The notes under the pieces were generated by a model. It made no database searches, was not told where the DNA came from, and saw nothing but the letters and a program-made list of their open reading frames with translations. A DNA stretch of 32,028 nt, taken from assembly GCF_018704065.1 (NCBI RefSeq), contig NZ_JAGUQP010000029.1, positions 1-32,028 of the forward strand, in the 5' to 3' direction. Numbering within the stretch: position 1 is the first letter of the stretch; each line of letters begins with the position of its first letter. The DNA comes from Desulfovulcanus ferrireducens. GTDB taxonomy: Bacteria > Desulfobacterota > Desulfovibrionia > Desulfovibrionales > Desulfonatronovibrionaceae. Below, one piece after another: positions 24,015 through 31,945 of this stretch. The position numbers were made by a program, and so were the translations under genes.

Positions 24015-24791
24015 TCAAACAAATAAATTTTTAACCCAATCTAAAAATTTTTTAAGCTTAGACACAATTTCCTCTCTTTTTTGCGGCAGAGTAGCCGGAC
24101 CCACTTCCAAAGTCAAAAGATTGCCGTACTTCTTTTCTCTTAACAAACGCAGAAAATTATCCAAAGGCAATTCTCCATCGCCTGGCCAAAGATGCTCCTG
24201 TAGACCGCGTGCATCAGAAAAGTGGACATTGACGAGTATGTCCAGGGGGAACTCATCCAAGGCTTGAAGAATATCCTTGTTGCTTATCCCGAGGTGACAC
24301 ACATCCAGAGTCAGATTAACATTTTTGTTTATACATTGCTCAATATGTCCTTTAAAGGGATCTCGCCCAAAAGGATTGTCTGCCACTGTAGGCAAATTTT
24401 CCAGAGATAAGCCTACATTGGCCTTTAAATCTTCAGGCAAATTTCTGGTTTTGGCATACCACCAGAAATGAGCGAGCTGACTGAGTTTGAAAGCTGGAGG
24501 ATGCAAGGTGATATTTTGCAGCTCCGGGAGTTTATTCCCCAAAATAACGCTTTTTTCCCAAGCCCGCAGGTGTCCACCCCATAGACTCCATTGCCTGAAA
24601 GGGGCATGCAGACTTAAAATTGGCATGCCCCGGGTTTGAGTCATGGTTTGTTGAACATCCAAAAGTTCAGGGTGATTGAGAATGAGTTCGAGTCCGTCAA
24701 AACCTGCATCCCTGGCAATTCGCGCGCATTCAGACAGGGGCAGGTGGAATAAGCAACCTGAAGAAAGAAGGAACGTGGGTTGGTCGGCCAT
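24015..24791 (-). CDS. Sugar-phosphate isomerase/epimerase-like TIM-barrel protein
   Basis: A 258-aa protein of the xylose isomerase-like/AP endonuclease-2 TIM-barrel superfamily. Features are ARDAGFDGLELIL near the N terminus, ISLHAPF-like ILSLHAPF, GLSLENLPT, LTLDVCHLGI, VNVHFSDARG with GDGELPLDNFL, and LLTLEVGP. The Glu, Asp, His and Glu residues at the strand ends suggest a metal site. The family covers epimerases, isomerases and endonuclease IV relatives, so the substrate is unknown. It lies 15 bases upstream of the NifU-like gene and is probably co-transcribed with it. Confidence 0.82.
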   Translation of the reverse strand: MADQPTFLLSSGCLFHLPLSECARIARDAGFDGLELILNHPELLDVQQTMTQTRGMPILSLHAPFRQWSLWGGHLRAWEKSVILGNKLPELQNITLHPPAFKLSQLAHFWWYAKTRNLPEDLKANVGLSLENLPTVADNPFGRDPFKGHIEQCINKNVNLTLDVCHLGISNKDILQALDEFPLDILVNVHFSDARGLQEHLWPGDGELPLDNFLRLLREKKYGNLLTLEVGPATLPQKREEIVSKLKKFLDWVKNLFV

Positions 24792-24823
24792 GGATTAAAG
24801 GAAAAACTAAGCTTCTTTAATCA

Positions 24824-25501
24824 TTAACTAACTTTCGGATAAAAATGATCTCTGACCCAGAAAAGAAGGTCGTATTTTTGCTCAAGTTCTGCTCGCAGCT
24901 TATTTTCTTCGGCTTTTTCCATACCGTGGATACGGATGTAGACATGTCTAAACCCTGGTTCCGGCTGCTCATATGCACTGAGGATACTTATAATTCTGGC
25001 TTTATGAGCCCTCAGGTCATCCAGAATCTTTTTCAATGAACCAGGCTCATTAGGGAGCTTAAAGCCCATCTGCACCCCATCCAGGTAAACTCCGGTGATA
25101 TTGACAAGAACCTTAAATATATCCGTATCAGTAATGATACCGACCACATTCTGATCATCGTCAACAACAGGCAGGCCTTCGATTTTTTTATCCAGCATTT
25201 TGGCGGCTGCTTTTTCTACAGTATCATTAATATTTATAGTGTAGGGATTAGGTGTCATTATATCCTTAACCTTGATCTCAGAGAGAAGATAATAGAGTTC
25301 ATGCACATCTAAAGTAGTGGCTTTAGATGGGGAAGCCTCTTTAATATCTCTGTCGGTGACAATGCCCACCAACTTGCCCCTTTCATCTACAACCGGCAAT
25401 CTACGAATATTTTTATCCTTCAAAATTTTAGAAGCCTTCATCATAGATGTGTCAGGGGTAACAGTGATAACATCTTTGGTCATCCAATCCTTAATTAGCA
25501 T
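24824..25501 (-). CDS. CBS-domain pair plus ACT-domain regulatory protein
   Basis: A 225-aa cytoplasmic sensor-type protein. CBS 1 spans about residues 1-60 (WMTKDVITVTPD, RRLPVVDERGKLVGIVTDRD) and CBS 2 about 75-135 (IMTPNPYTIN, EGLPVVDDDQNVVGIITDTD). A C-terminal ACT-like domain follows at about 145-215 (LPNEPGSLKKILDDLRAHKA). CBS pairs bind adenine nucleotides and ACT domains bind amino acids or other small ligands. There is no catalytic domain. It is cut off from the symporter genes upstream by a strong terminator but lies on the same strand. A strong AAGGAGG Shine-Dalgarno is present. A regulatory link to the symporter is only a hypothesis. Confidence 0.9.
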   Translation of the reverse strand: MLIKDWMTKDVITVTPDTSMMKASKILKDKNIRRLPVVDERGKLVGIVTDRDIKEASPSKATTLDVHELYYLLSEIKVKDIMTPNPYTININDTVEKAAAKMLDKKIEGLPVVDDDQNVVGIITDTDIFKVLVNITGVYLDGVQMGFKLPNEPGSLKKILDDLRAHKARIISILSAYEQPEPGFRHVYIRIHGMEKAEENKLRAELEQKYDLLFWVRDHFYPKVS

Positions 25502-25603
25502 CTCTGCCTCCTTTTTTATTCAATATTAAACAGGATGGTAACTATGGAAATCTATTAAACATTATTGGACGGACTGGCAATGGCAAAAATAAATCGGACT
25601 CAT

Positions 25604-25635
25604 AAAAAAATGCCGGGTAAACCCGGCATTTTTTT
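25604..25635 (-). terminator. Intrinsic terminator of the symporter operon (possibly bidirectional)
   Basis: TGCCGGGT (25611-25618) and ACCCGGCA (25621-25628) form a perfect stem with a minimal AA centre. The stem is flanked by seven A on the left and seven T on the right, so it works on either strand. On the minus strand it begins directly at the symporter stop codon (TAA, 25634-25636). Confidence 0.92.
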
Positions 25636-27208
25636 ATGTTTGCTCTGGCCCATGAAGTATGGCCATGACCTTATCCACATCCGGCGGGAGAGCATCCTCC
25701 TTTTTGGATGCATATTCCAATTTAGAAAAGATATAGATAGCCAAAAAGCCCAGGACCATGACAAAGCCTCCGGGATTCTTAAATTGAAGCATTGTCGGCA
25801 GATAAGATTTTCCTAAAATCATGATAAATGAGCCAATTATGCCGGTTAACAGTCCGGCAATGGCTCCGTTTTTGGTCATTTTGGGCCACCAGATACCCAT
25901 GACCAAGACAGGAAAAAACGTTGATGCGGCAATGGCAAAAGCCAACCCCACAAGGACAGCGATCTGCATCTTTTCAGCCGCAAAACCCAGTGGGATCCCC
26001 AAAAGACCGATACCAACTGAGGCCAGGCGGGCTATTTTGACCCGATTTTTTTCCGGCATGTCCGGATTAAATATATTGACCACAAGATCGTGTCCAATAG
26101 CACCGGCACAGGCAATTATCAAACCTGCAACAGTAGACAAGATGGCCGCAAAGGCTCCCGCGACAACAATGCCGAGAAGGATCTGACCGCCAAAATAAGA
26201 CCCGGCTACAGGCACAGCCAAATTTTTACCATTCTCTGCCAGCCATTTGGTCAGATGAGGGCTCAACCCAAGCTCATTGCTGCGTAAAAACACATAGCGC
26301 ATGACATGGCCCACATAGGGAGACAAAATATAGAATAGACCTATAAGGAGAAGAACATAAATAACCGTACGCCGGGCAGCCTTGCCATCCGGAGCAGTAT
26401 AAAAACGAACCAGAATATGGGGCAAACCGGCTGTGCCAAACATCAAAGCCAGGAGCAAGGACAGAGTATCTTTGAGGTTAGTCAGCCAGTAACCTGGTTG
26501 AATATAGGCACTGCCCACAAATGTTTTATTGGTAATGGGCTCTGTACCGTTAAAAGATTGTATAAAATTTACCACATCCGTGTAGGTGTAACCCTTGAGC
26601 ACAAAGGGAATAAAAGCTAAAAGGAACATGGAGCCGAATAAAATCCAGAATTGGACCAATTGGTTGATGGTGGTACCTTTCATCCCGCCCACAGCTACAT
26701 AAGCGGTAATGATCAAAGCGATAACCACAATGGCAGCCTGATAACTCATGCCCAAAAGCAACCCCATGACCTTACCCGCTCCAAGCATTTGCGGGGCCAT
26801 GTAAAACAACGAAATAAAAAGAACACCAATGACCCCCAGAACTCTAGCTCCCTTGGAATGAAACCTTTCTGATACAAAATCCGGCACTGTATATTTACCA
26901 AATTTTCTAAGAGGTGAAGCCATAAATAAAAGTAAGGCAATGTAACCTACAAAAAAACCAAGCGCATAGATTATACCGTCAAAACCTTTCAAAAAAGCGA
27001 TTCCAGCTACACCCAGAAAAGAAGCGGCACTCAAATAGTCACTGGAGATCGCTGAGGCGTTGATAAAGCTGTTTACCTTACGACCAGCAAGATAATAATC
27101 AGCCGATGTTTTCTGGATGCGAAACATCCAGGTGGTGATGACAGTAAAAAGAAGCATCAATCCTATCAGGACCAAAGCAGTAACAGGGACTTGATAGCCA
27201 ACGTCCAT
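25634..27208 (-). CDS. Sodium:solute symporter, acetate permease (ActP)-like
   Basis: Inner-membrane permease of the SSS family, 524 aa, with about 13 hydrophobic segments. The N-terminal region has KTSADYYLAGRKVNSFINAS and AISSDYLSAASFLGVAG, and the middle has GTAGLPHILVRFYTAPDGKA. Segment AAILSTVAGLIIACAGAIGHDL matches the ActP/YjcG branch. A DUF485 small membrane protein encoded 14 bases upstream is the usual companion of that branch, supporting uptake of acetate or a similar short monocarboxylate driven by sodium. The start ATG 27206-27208 is preceded by GGGGAGAG. The substrate is inferred from family and context. Confidence 0.9.
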   Translation of the reverse strand: MDVGYQVPVTALVLIGLMLLFTVITTWMFRIQKTSADYYLAGRKVNSFINASAISSDYLSAASFLGVAGIAFLKGFDGIIYALGFFVGYIALLLFMASPLRKFGKYTVPDFVSERFHSKGARVLGVIGVLFISLFYMAPQMLGAGKVMGLLLGMSYQAAIVVIALIITAYVAVGGMKGTTINQLVQFWILFGSMFLLAFIPFVLKGYTYTDVVNFIQSFNGTEPITNKTFVGSAYIQPGYWLTNLKDTLSLLLALMFGTAGLPHILVRFYTAPDGKAARRTVIYVLLLIGLFYILSPYVGHVMRYVFLRSNELGLSPHLTKWLAENGKNLAVPVAGSYFGGQILLGIVVAGAFAAILSTVAGLIIACAGAIGHDLVVNIFNPDMPEKNRVKIARLASVGIGLLGIPLGFAAEKMQIAVLVGLAFAIAASTFFPVLVMGIWWPKMTKNGAIAGLLTGIIGSFIMILGKSYLPTMLQFKNPGGFVMVLGFLAIYIFSKLEYASKKEDALPPDVDKVMAILHGPEQT

Positions 27209-27222
27209 AACTCTCCCCCCCC

Positions 27223-27474
27223 TTATAACTTTTTTATTTCATCTTCCATGTTATTGGCCTTTTTGACATAATATATAAAGACTATCCAAGTTATGGGATA
27301 GACAAAAACAGCAACCAGAAAATAATGAAGAGGAAGAGAGAAAATCGTGACTCCGGCAATCCAGTCTTTGGCCAAATAGGTTAACAAATAGATAAAAAGA
27401 ATGAATAAAAAATACGGAATTCCAAAAATCAAAGCGAATCTTAATTGTTTTTTGCGTAATTCATTGACGTCCAT
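27223..27474 (-). CDS. DUF485-type small membrane protein, symporter companion
   Basis: An 83-aa protein with two hydrophobic helices (FALIFGIPYFLFILFIYLL and HYFLVAVFVYPITWIVFIYY) after a basic ELRKKQLR leader. This is the DUF485/YjcH plan found with ActP-like permeases. The start is taken as ATG 27472-27474 because GGAGGT lies six bases upstream. The in-frame ATG two codons earlier (27478-27480) touches that Shine-Dalgarno directly and could not be used well. It is co-transcribed with the permease. Its biochemical role is unknown, perhaps assembly or regulation of the transporter. Confidence 0.85.
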   Translation of the reverse strand: MDVNELRKKQLRFALIFGIPYFLFILFIYLLTYLAKDWIAGVTIFSLPLHYFLVAVFVYPITWIVFIYYVKKANNMEDEIKKL

Positions 27475-27480
27475 GGCCAT

Positions 27481-27489
27481 ACCTCCTTT
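27481..27489 (-). promoter_or_regulatory. Shine-Dalgarno deciding the DUF485 start
   Basis: AAAGGAGGT on the minus strand abuts the first ATG (27478-27480) but is ideally spaced for the second (27472-27474). Confidence 0.6.
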
Positions 27490-27521
27490 TCCTCTTTATT
27501 ATAAATGATTATAGAAAAATT

Positions 27522-27549
27522 ATTATCAGGATTTCTTTAACAATTGCAA
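27522..27549 (-). promoter_or_regulatory. Candidate promoter of the DUF485-symporter operon
   Basis: On the minus strand TTGCAA (plus 27544-27549) and GATAAT (plus 27522-27527) are spaced by 16 bases, about 48 bases before the start codon. The region is A+T-rich, so chance matches are likely. Confidence 0.3.
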
Positions 27550-27678
27550 GTAAATATTTTTTTTAACAGTAACTGCAACCTATTGAACATTTATGATAAA
27601 TATAACCCATTTAACCCTCATTTTTTGCCGTTTAACGCACATTATTCGTTGGCCGGAGTTTTTTAAGGAGTTGTAATT

Positions 27679-28719
27679 ATGGGCGCTTTGAAGTTAGAGC
27701 AAAACCTTAAGGACATCGACTTTAAATCTCTTATTGAAGAGGGAAAGTTGGCGGAAATACGCAATCTGCGCCTTAGGCTAGTGCAAAGCTGGATGAGCCA
27801 AAAAATTTCAACCTATAAGCTGTGCAAATTAATTTCTGGATTTAATGAAAAGGTTATTCAGAATACTTTGACTATATTTTCCCTGGAGTTCTCCTGGCTA
27901 AGAGAATGTACTTTTTTGGAGTTTGGTTCAGGAGGCAGAGGAGAACAGGTACTCACATCCGATCAGGACAATGGGCTTTTATGGCTAAAAAAACCCGATG
28001 AGTATGAGTTGGAAGAGGCCTGCCAAAATATAATTATGACGTTGGACGGAGCAGGTCTAAACCTATGTCCGGGAAATGTGATGATCAATAATCCAGACTG
28101 GCGCGGAGATAAAAAACAATGGAAAGAAAGGCTTATTAATTGGTTGTCGAATCCGCTGGAAAAAGGACCCTGGCAATTTGGGTTGATTTTAGATTTCACC
28201 CCCCTTTTTGGCTGCCCAGATGAGGCTTTGGAACTTAGAGAAGAATTATGGGAGTATGTACGCACCAAACCTTTGGTTTTAAAATTTTTAATCGATGAAC
28301 TGCAACAATATAGAGTCCCGCTCTCTTTTTGGGGCAATTTCATTCTGGAAAAAAAGGAAGCACACAGAGGGCAATTAAACCTTAAAAAAAGTATCCTGGC
28401 TCACCTAACCAACGGAGTTCGAATTTTGGCCTTAAAATATGCGCTTAAGGAAGTGAATACGGTGGATCGCATCCGAAAACTACAGGAAGCAGGTCACATA
28501 GAAAAGAGCATGGCACAGGCCTTAAAAGAACTCTGGCAATGGACCCAACTAAAAAGGATAGAGATTGGCACTTCCTGTCTAAAAGAACAAAAACAAGGAC
28601 ATAATTACCTGAACCCTTATTTGTTGCCTAAAGATGAACAGAAAAGACTGAAAAGATGGCTGAATAATCTAGACAAATTTTTGAAATTGGTCTTTATGGG
28701 GACGCAATTTAGTGTCTGA
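27679..28719 (+). CDS. DUF294-type putative nucleotidyltransferase
   Basis: A 346-aa protein. Its central motif EFGSGGRGEQVLTSDQDNGLLW (about residues 75-97) is the DUF294 version of the nucleotidyltransferase GS...D.D signature, related to GlnD. The C-terminal part (from ~200) fits the DUF294_C helical domain, e.g. LKKSILAHLTNGVRILALKY. In many bacteria this unit carries N-terminal cNMP-binding and CBS domains, and these are missing here. It is divergent from the DUF485-symporter operon across 198 bases, an arrangement suggesting control of, or by, the transporter. A CBS-ACT protein is encoded beyond the symporter. The substrate and target are unknown. An AAGGAG Shine-Dalgarno precedes the ATG. 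Confidence 0.84.
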   Translation: MGALKLEQNLKDIDFKSLIEEGKLAEIRNLRLRLVQSWMSQKISTYKLCKLISGFNEKVIQNTLTIFSLEFSWLRECTFLEFGSGGRGEQVLTSDQDNGLLWLKKPDEYELEEACQNIIMTLDGAGLNLCPGNVMINNPDWRGDKKQWKERLINWLSNPLEKGPWQFGLILDFTPLFGCPDEALELREELWEYVRTKPLVLKFLIDELQQYRVPLSFWGNFILEKKEAHRGQLNLKKSILAHLTNGVRILALKYALKEVNTVDRIRKLQEAGHIEKSMAQALKELWQWTQLKRIEIGTSCLKEQKQGHNYLNPYLLPKDEQKRLKRWLNNLDKFLKLVFMGTQFSV

Positions 28720-28759
28720 TTCTCAAGCTGTATTTTTAGAACTATAAAAGAATGTATCT

Positions 28760-28783
28760 TGTTTTTACCCTGTCGTAAAAACA
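28760..28783. promoter_or_regulatory. Perfect 8-bp inverted repeat upstream of larC
   Basis: TGTTTTTA (28760-28767) and TAAAAACA (28776-28783) are perfect complements around an 8-nt spacer, 46 bases before the larC ATG and 40 after the DUF294 stop. It could be an operator for a dimeric regulator. The A/T-only stem makes a terminator unlikely. Confidence 0.3.
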
Positions 28784-28829
28784 GTATGCGGGGAGACTAT
28801 TGAATTTCCATTTAAAAGGATCAAACAAT

Positions 28830-29981
28830 ATGAAAACTTTATACATTGACTGCGAGTTTGGCATCAGCGGAGATATGTTTCTGGCGGCTCTGGCTGACCT
28901 TGGTCTAGACTTCTCTAAACTGGAAAAAATTTTTGAAGAAGCCGGGCTCAAAGCAACTATTGAAGTTAAAGAAGAACAACGGTGTGGTGTTGGTGGCAGG
29001 CAGGTGGACATAATTTATAATCAAAATCAGCCCCTCAGGACACTTAAAGATATTTTGCCTCTAGTTCAAAACTTGAAGATACAAGAAAACATTTTTCACA
29101 AGGTAGTTCAGGCCTTTAAGCAACTGGCCCGGGTAGAAGGCAGAGTACACAACATACACCCAGACAAGGTCCATTTTCACGAAATCGGGGCTATGGATAC
29201 CTTGGTGGACATAGTCGGGGCCTTTTGGGGACTACATGAGTTGGGCATTGAAAAGGTCTATTCTTCACCTGTCCCCTGGTTCCGGGGAAAAATAAATTGT
29301 GCCCACGGCAAAATATCCCTTCCAGCCCCGGCCACTACCCTTTTGCTCCTGGACAAGCCTGTCCAGGATTCAGATTTTGACTGGGAAATCATCACCCCAA
29401 CAGGCGCACTGATTATAGACCAGGTAGTTGATGAATTTAAACCTGGTCCTTGTGGTATTTTACGCGGAACTGGTATCGGTTTTGGGAAAACCAGGAAAGG
29501 ATTTAATGGCCTGCGTGTTTATTTACTAGAAGAGGAAATAACCCCTGCTGATGAGGTTTATGTCCTGGAGTCAAACGTTGACCATCTTACAGGGGAAGAG
29601 TTGGGGCTTTTTTTTGACCAGGTATTGGCCTCAGGGGCCCTGGACGTCATCTATTTGCCCGGAGTGATGAAAAAAAACAGGCCAGGCGGAATGCTCCAGG
29701 TCTTGTCCCCGCCTGAACATTTGCACACAGTGGAAGATATCTTTTTTAAACATAGTCTGACCCTGGGCTTAAGGATACGCAAGGTGCAAAGGGTCATGCT
29801 TCCTCGGCAGGAATCAACGGCCAGGACAAAATGGGGGGATGTGCAGGCCAAAAAGATAACCTGGAAAAATAATCAATTTTTGCGGCCGGAAAATGAATCG
29901 CTAAAAAAATTAGCCCAAAAAACAGGTCTTTCTGTGGTCGAACTAAGACTTTTAATGCAAGATTTACAGGAAATAGACTAG
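28830..29981 (+). CDS. larC: Nickel-insertion enzyme for the nickel pincer cofactor, LarC
   Basis: LarC inserts nickel into the pincer nucleotide cofactor of lactate racemase (LarA) and other LarA-like racemases/epimerases, in a CTP-dependent reaction. The 383-aa protein begins LYIDCEFGISGDMFLAAL and has VHFHEIGAMDTLVDIVGAF, ITPTGALII, GIGFGKTRKG and SNVDHLTGEELG, all LarC blocks. It is one continuous frame, unlike species where larC is split by a programmed frameshift. I chose ATG 28830-28832, with AAAGGA upstream. A TTG ten codons earlier is less likely. larA, larB and larE are not in the window. Its end overlaps the convergent U32 gene by four bases. Confidence 0.93.
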   Translation: MKTLYIDCEFGISGDMFLAALADLGLDFSKLEKIFEEAGLKATIEVKEEQRCGVGGRQVDIIYNQNQPLRTLKDILPLVQNLKIQENIFHKVVQAFKQLARVEGRVHNIHPDKVHFHEIGAMDTLVDIVGAFWGLHELGIEKVYSSPVPWFRGKINCAHGKISLPAPATTLLLLDKPVQDSDFDWEIITPTGALIIDQVVDEFKPGPCGILRGTGIGFGKTRKGFNGLRVYLLEEEITPADEVYVLESNVDHLTGEELGLFFDQVLASGALDVIYLPGVMKKNRPGGMLQVLSPPEHLHTVEDIFFKHSLTLGLRIRKVQRVMLPRQESTARTKWGDVQAKKITWKNNQFLRPENESLKKLAQKTGLSVVELRLLMQDLQEID

Positions 29982-31234
29982 GGTCTGTGCAACCGGATAA
30001 AAATATTTTCCGTGACCAGGGGATGGTCAGTGCAAAAAATGGCGCTCAACCCCGGGTGGACCAAAGAAATTTGCTCGCCGTTTTCCTTTTCCAGTGCATA
30101 GTCACTGTTTTTTAGTACTGGCCGCTTTAGCCCCGGACAGACGAGTTCAACATCTAAATTTCTATCCCATTTTTCTTTGACTCTGACCCGCCATTTATGC
30201 GCATCTAGCTGCTCAACGACTTGGGCCAGGATAATTTTCTTCTCATTTTTGGCCAGGGGGGAAACAAAAATTTTTCTTTGTGGCAGAAAAAAGCCGGAAC
30301 CCAAAGGCCTGGTACTGGTATTTCTAAGCTCCCGGAGGTAAATATCCAGGTCAAATTCTTTGCTCTCCAAAGCATTGAGTGCTGTTTTATATACATCCAC
30401 AACCTGAGCCAGGTAGGATGTGGTTTTCATCCGCCCTTCAATCTTCAGAGAAGCAATTCCAACTTTTTTCAGCCAGCTTAAATACTTGATCAAACACAGG
30501 TCTTCGGCACTAAAAAGCCTGGAAAACTCTTCCTGCTCGATAACTTCCCACAGAACCTTTCCGGGCCTGGTCTTCTCCTCAACCTGAAAGGTTATGGGCC
30601 TATACTCAAAACGGCAAGGATGTGTGCATAACCCTTGATTGGCCGAACGCTCATTCATGTAGGCACTCAAAAAGCATCGCCCGGATATGGCCATGCACAT
30701 GGCTCCGTGCACAAACAGTTCCAACTCAATATATTTAACCTGGGTTGCTATGGCTCGAATGGCCTTAAACCCCAGTTCGCGAGCCAGGTTGACCCTCTTT
30801 ATGCCCATCTTTCGCCAAAAGGCCACGCTTGCGCTGTTACTGGTATTAGCCTGGGTACTCAGGTGGATGGGTATGTGCGGACAGACCTTTTGGGCCAGGC
30901 TAATAATCCCCGGGTCAGCAATGATCAGCCCATCAATCTGCAACGGGGCCAGCCGGTGAAGATATGCCTCCACCGTGGGAAGATGGTGTTCAAGGGCAAG
31001 CAGATTGAGACAAAAATAAACCTTCACGCCTTTTTCATGTGCGAATTCTAAGGCGCGCTCCAGATCATCAAAGTCAAAACCTTGAGTTTTGGCGCGAAGG
31101 TTTAGGTCTGTACCGCCCAGATAGACGGCATCGGCTCCGTAAAAAATGGCTGTTTTCAGCTTATCAAAATTACCTGCCGGGCAAAGAAGTTCAGGATATG
31201 ACATTTTCATCACAGCAGAGACATAGCGTATCAT
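29978..31234 (-). CDS. U32 family protein (TrhP/RlhA/UbiU-like, annotated as peptidase)
   Basis: A 418-aa member of the U32 family. Its characterised members (TrhP, RlhA, UbiU/V) are Fe-S proteins hydroxylating RNA bases or ubiquinone precursors; proteolysis is doubtful. The N terminus reads PELLCPAGNFDKLKTAIFYG and GADAVYLGGTDLNLRAK. The family signature with cysteines is ELFVHGAMCMAISGRCFLS followed by NQGLCTHPCRFEY. The last Cys belongs to a probable four-Cys cluster site. Later come SAEDLCLIKYLSWLKK and ASLKIEGRMK. I keep ATG 31232-31234. ATGs at codons 9 and 11 also fit homologue starts and none has a clear Shine-Dalgarno. tRNA 5-hydroxyuridine formation (TrhP) is a reasonable guess for the role. 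Confidence 0.88.
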   Translation of the reverse strand: MIRYVSAVMKMSYPELLCPAGNFDKLKTAIFYGADAVYLGGTDLNLRAKTQGFDFDDLERALEFAHEKGVKVYFCLNLLALEHHLPTVEAYLHRLAPLQIDGLIIADPGIISLAQKVCPHIPIHLSTQANTSNSASVAFWRKMGIKRVNLARELGFKAIRAIATQVKYIELELFVHGAMCMAISGRCFLSAYMNERSANQGLCTHPCRFEYRPITFQVEEKTRPGKVLWEVIEQEEFSRLFSAEDLCLIKYLSWLKKVGIASLKIEGRMKTTSYLAQVVDVYKTALNALESKEFDLDIYLRELRNTSTRPLGSGFFLPQRKIFVSPLAKNEKKIILAQVVEQLDAHKWRVRVKEKWDRNLDVELVCPGLKRPVLKNSDYALEKENGEQISLVHPGLSAIFCTDHPLVTENIFIRLHRP

Positions 31235-31335
31235 GTCTCAAATTTTAAACATTAAATTTTGAAACAAAGAGATGTTCCAACCCAATAAACGCCTAATACT
31301 TAAAACCTAACAAAATTATTAGCAAGAAAATAAAA
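31235..31335. other. Short A+T-rich spacer upstream of the U32 gene
   Basis: No ORF, hairpin or RNA gene recognised. It should contain the U32 promoter but I see no good -35/-10 pair. Confidence 0.3.
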
Positions 31336-31758
31336 GAGCCTGTGGCCGAACTTTTTATCAACTTAATCTCCAAGATTTATTTCAGTCCTGGTTTCTTTCA
31401 TGATGGTACAAAGACCTGGACCTGTTCTCAAAACCTGCTTGCGGACAGAGCATAATGGGGTTTTTGGATAAACGAATAGTCTTTTAATTATACCTAAGTT
31501 TAGCTATTTTCACTCAATGGGTGATGAGATTGCCACGGACAGCTTCGCTGCCCTCACAATGACGAACTCGCTGCTGTCATTGCGAGTGGAACAAAGTGTA
31601 GCGAAGCAATCTCAAAGTTTGAACTGCAAAAAAATCGTACAATTTAAACTATCACGCACAATTTAAACTATCGATGTTATGGTAAGTCTCGTAAAATATT
31701 TAGCCTATTCACCCCGATGCTCTGTCTTTTTCGCAAGCAAAACTCAAGATTGGGTAAC
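31336..31758 (+). repeat. Dispersed palindromic repeat, copy C (right end lost or replaced)
   Basis: It starts with the terminal repeat GAGCCTGTGGCCGAAC (31336-31351) after AAAA and is collinear with copy B through the 88-bp core (31526-31613) and up to GATTGGGTAACAC near 31758, where homology stops. CAATTTAAACTATC is duplicated in tandem near 31640-31672, which copies A and B do not show. No terminal repeat closes the right side. Confidence 0.85.
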
Positions 31759-31774
31759 ACATCTTGGCGAAAAT

Positions 31775-31945
31775 TGCGGAAGTGCTGTGCATAGGGAGGT
31801 TATTCCATCGAACTTTCGAAACCCATCATAACAACAGAAAAGGCATTAAGTAACATTCTATGAACTAACCCCATTATGCACAGCCCGCAAGCAAGCCTTA
31901 GATGTGTCCAAGTCTTTGTTAGCATTGAAGAAAATGCGCTCGCAA
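31775..31945 (-). repeat. Rearranged or inverted fragment of the dispersed repeat family
   Basis: Sequence 31868-31930 (ATTATGCACAGCCCGCAAGCAAG-like, then GTCCAAGTCTTTG and AGCATTGAAGAAA) matches 4444-4505 of copy A in the same orientation, i.e. an arm inverted relative to copy C. GCTGTGCATAGGGAGGTTA (31782-31800) is an imperfect complement of TAACCCCATTATGCACAGC (31866-31884), giving a new stem around about 65 nt. No ORF. Confidence 0.6.

Noticed and set aside
27650-27678. Possible sigma54 promoter (TTGGCCGG...) before the DUF294 gene
   Set aside because: The -12 GC element at the required distance is absent; only T-rich sequence follows.
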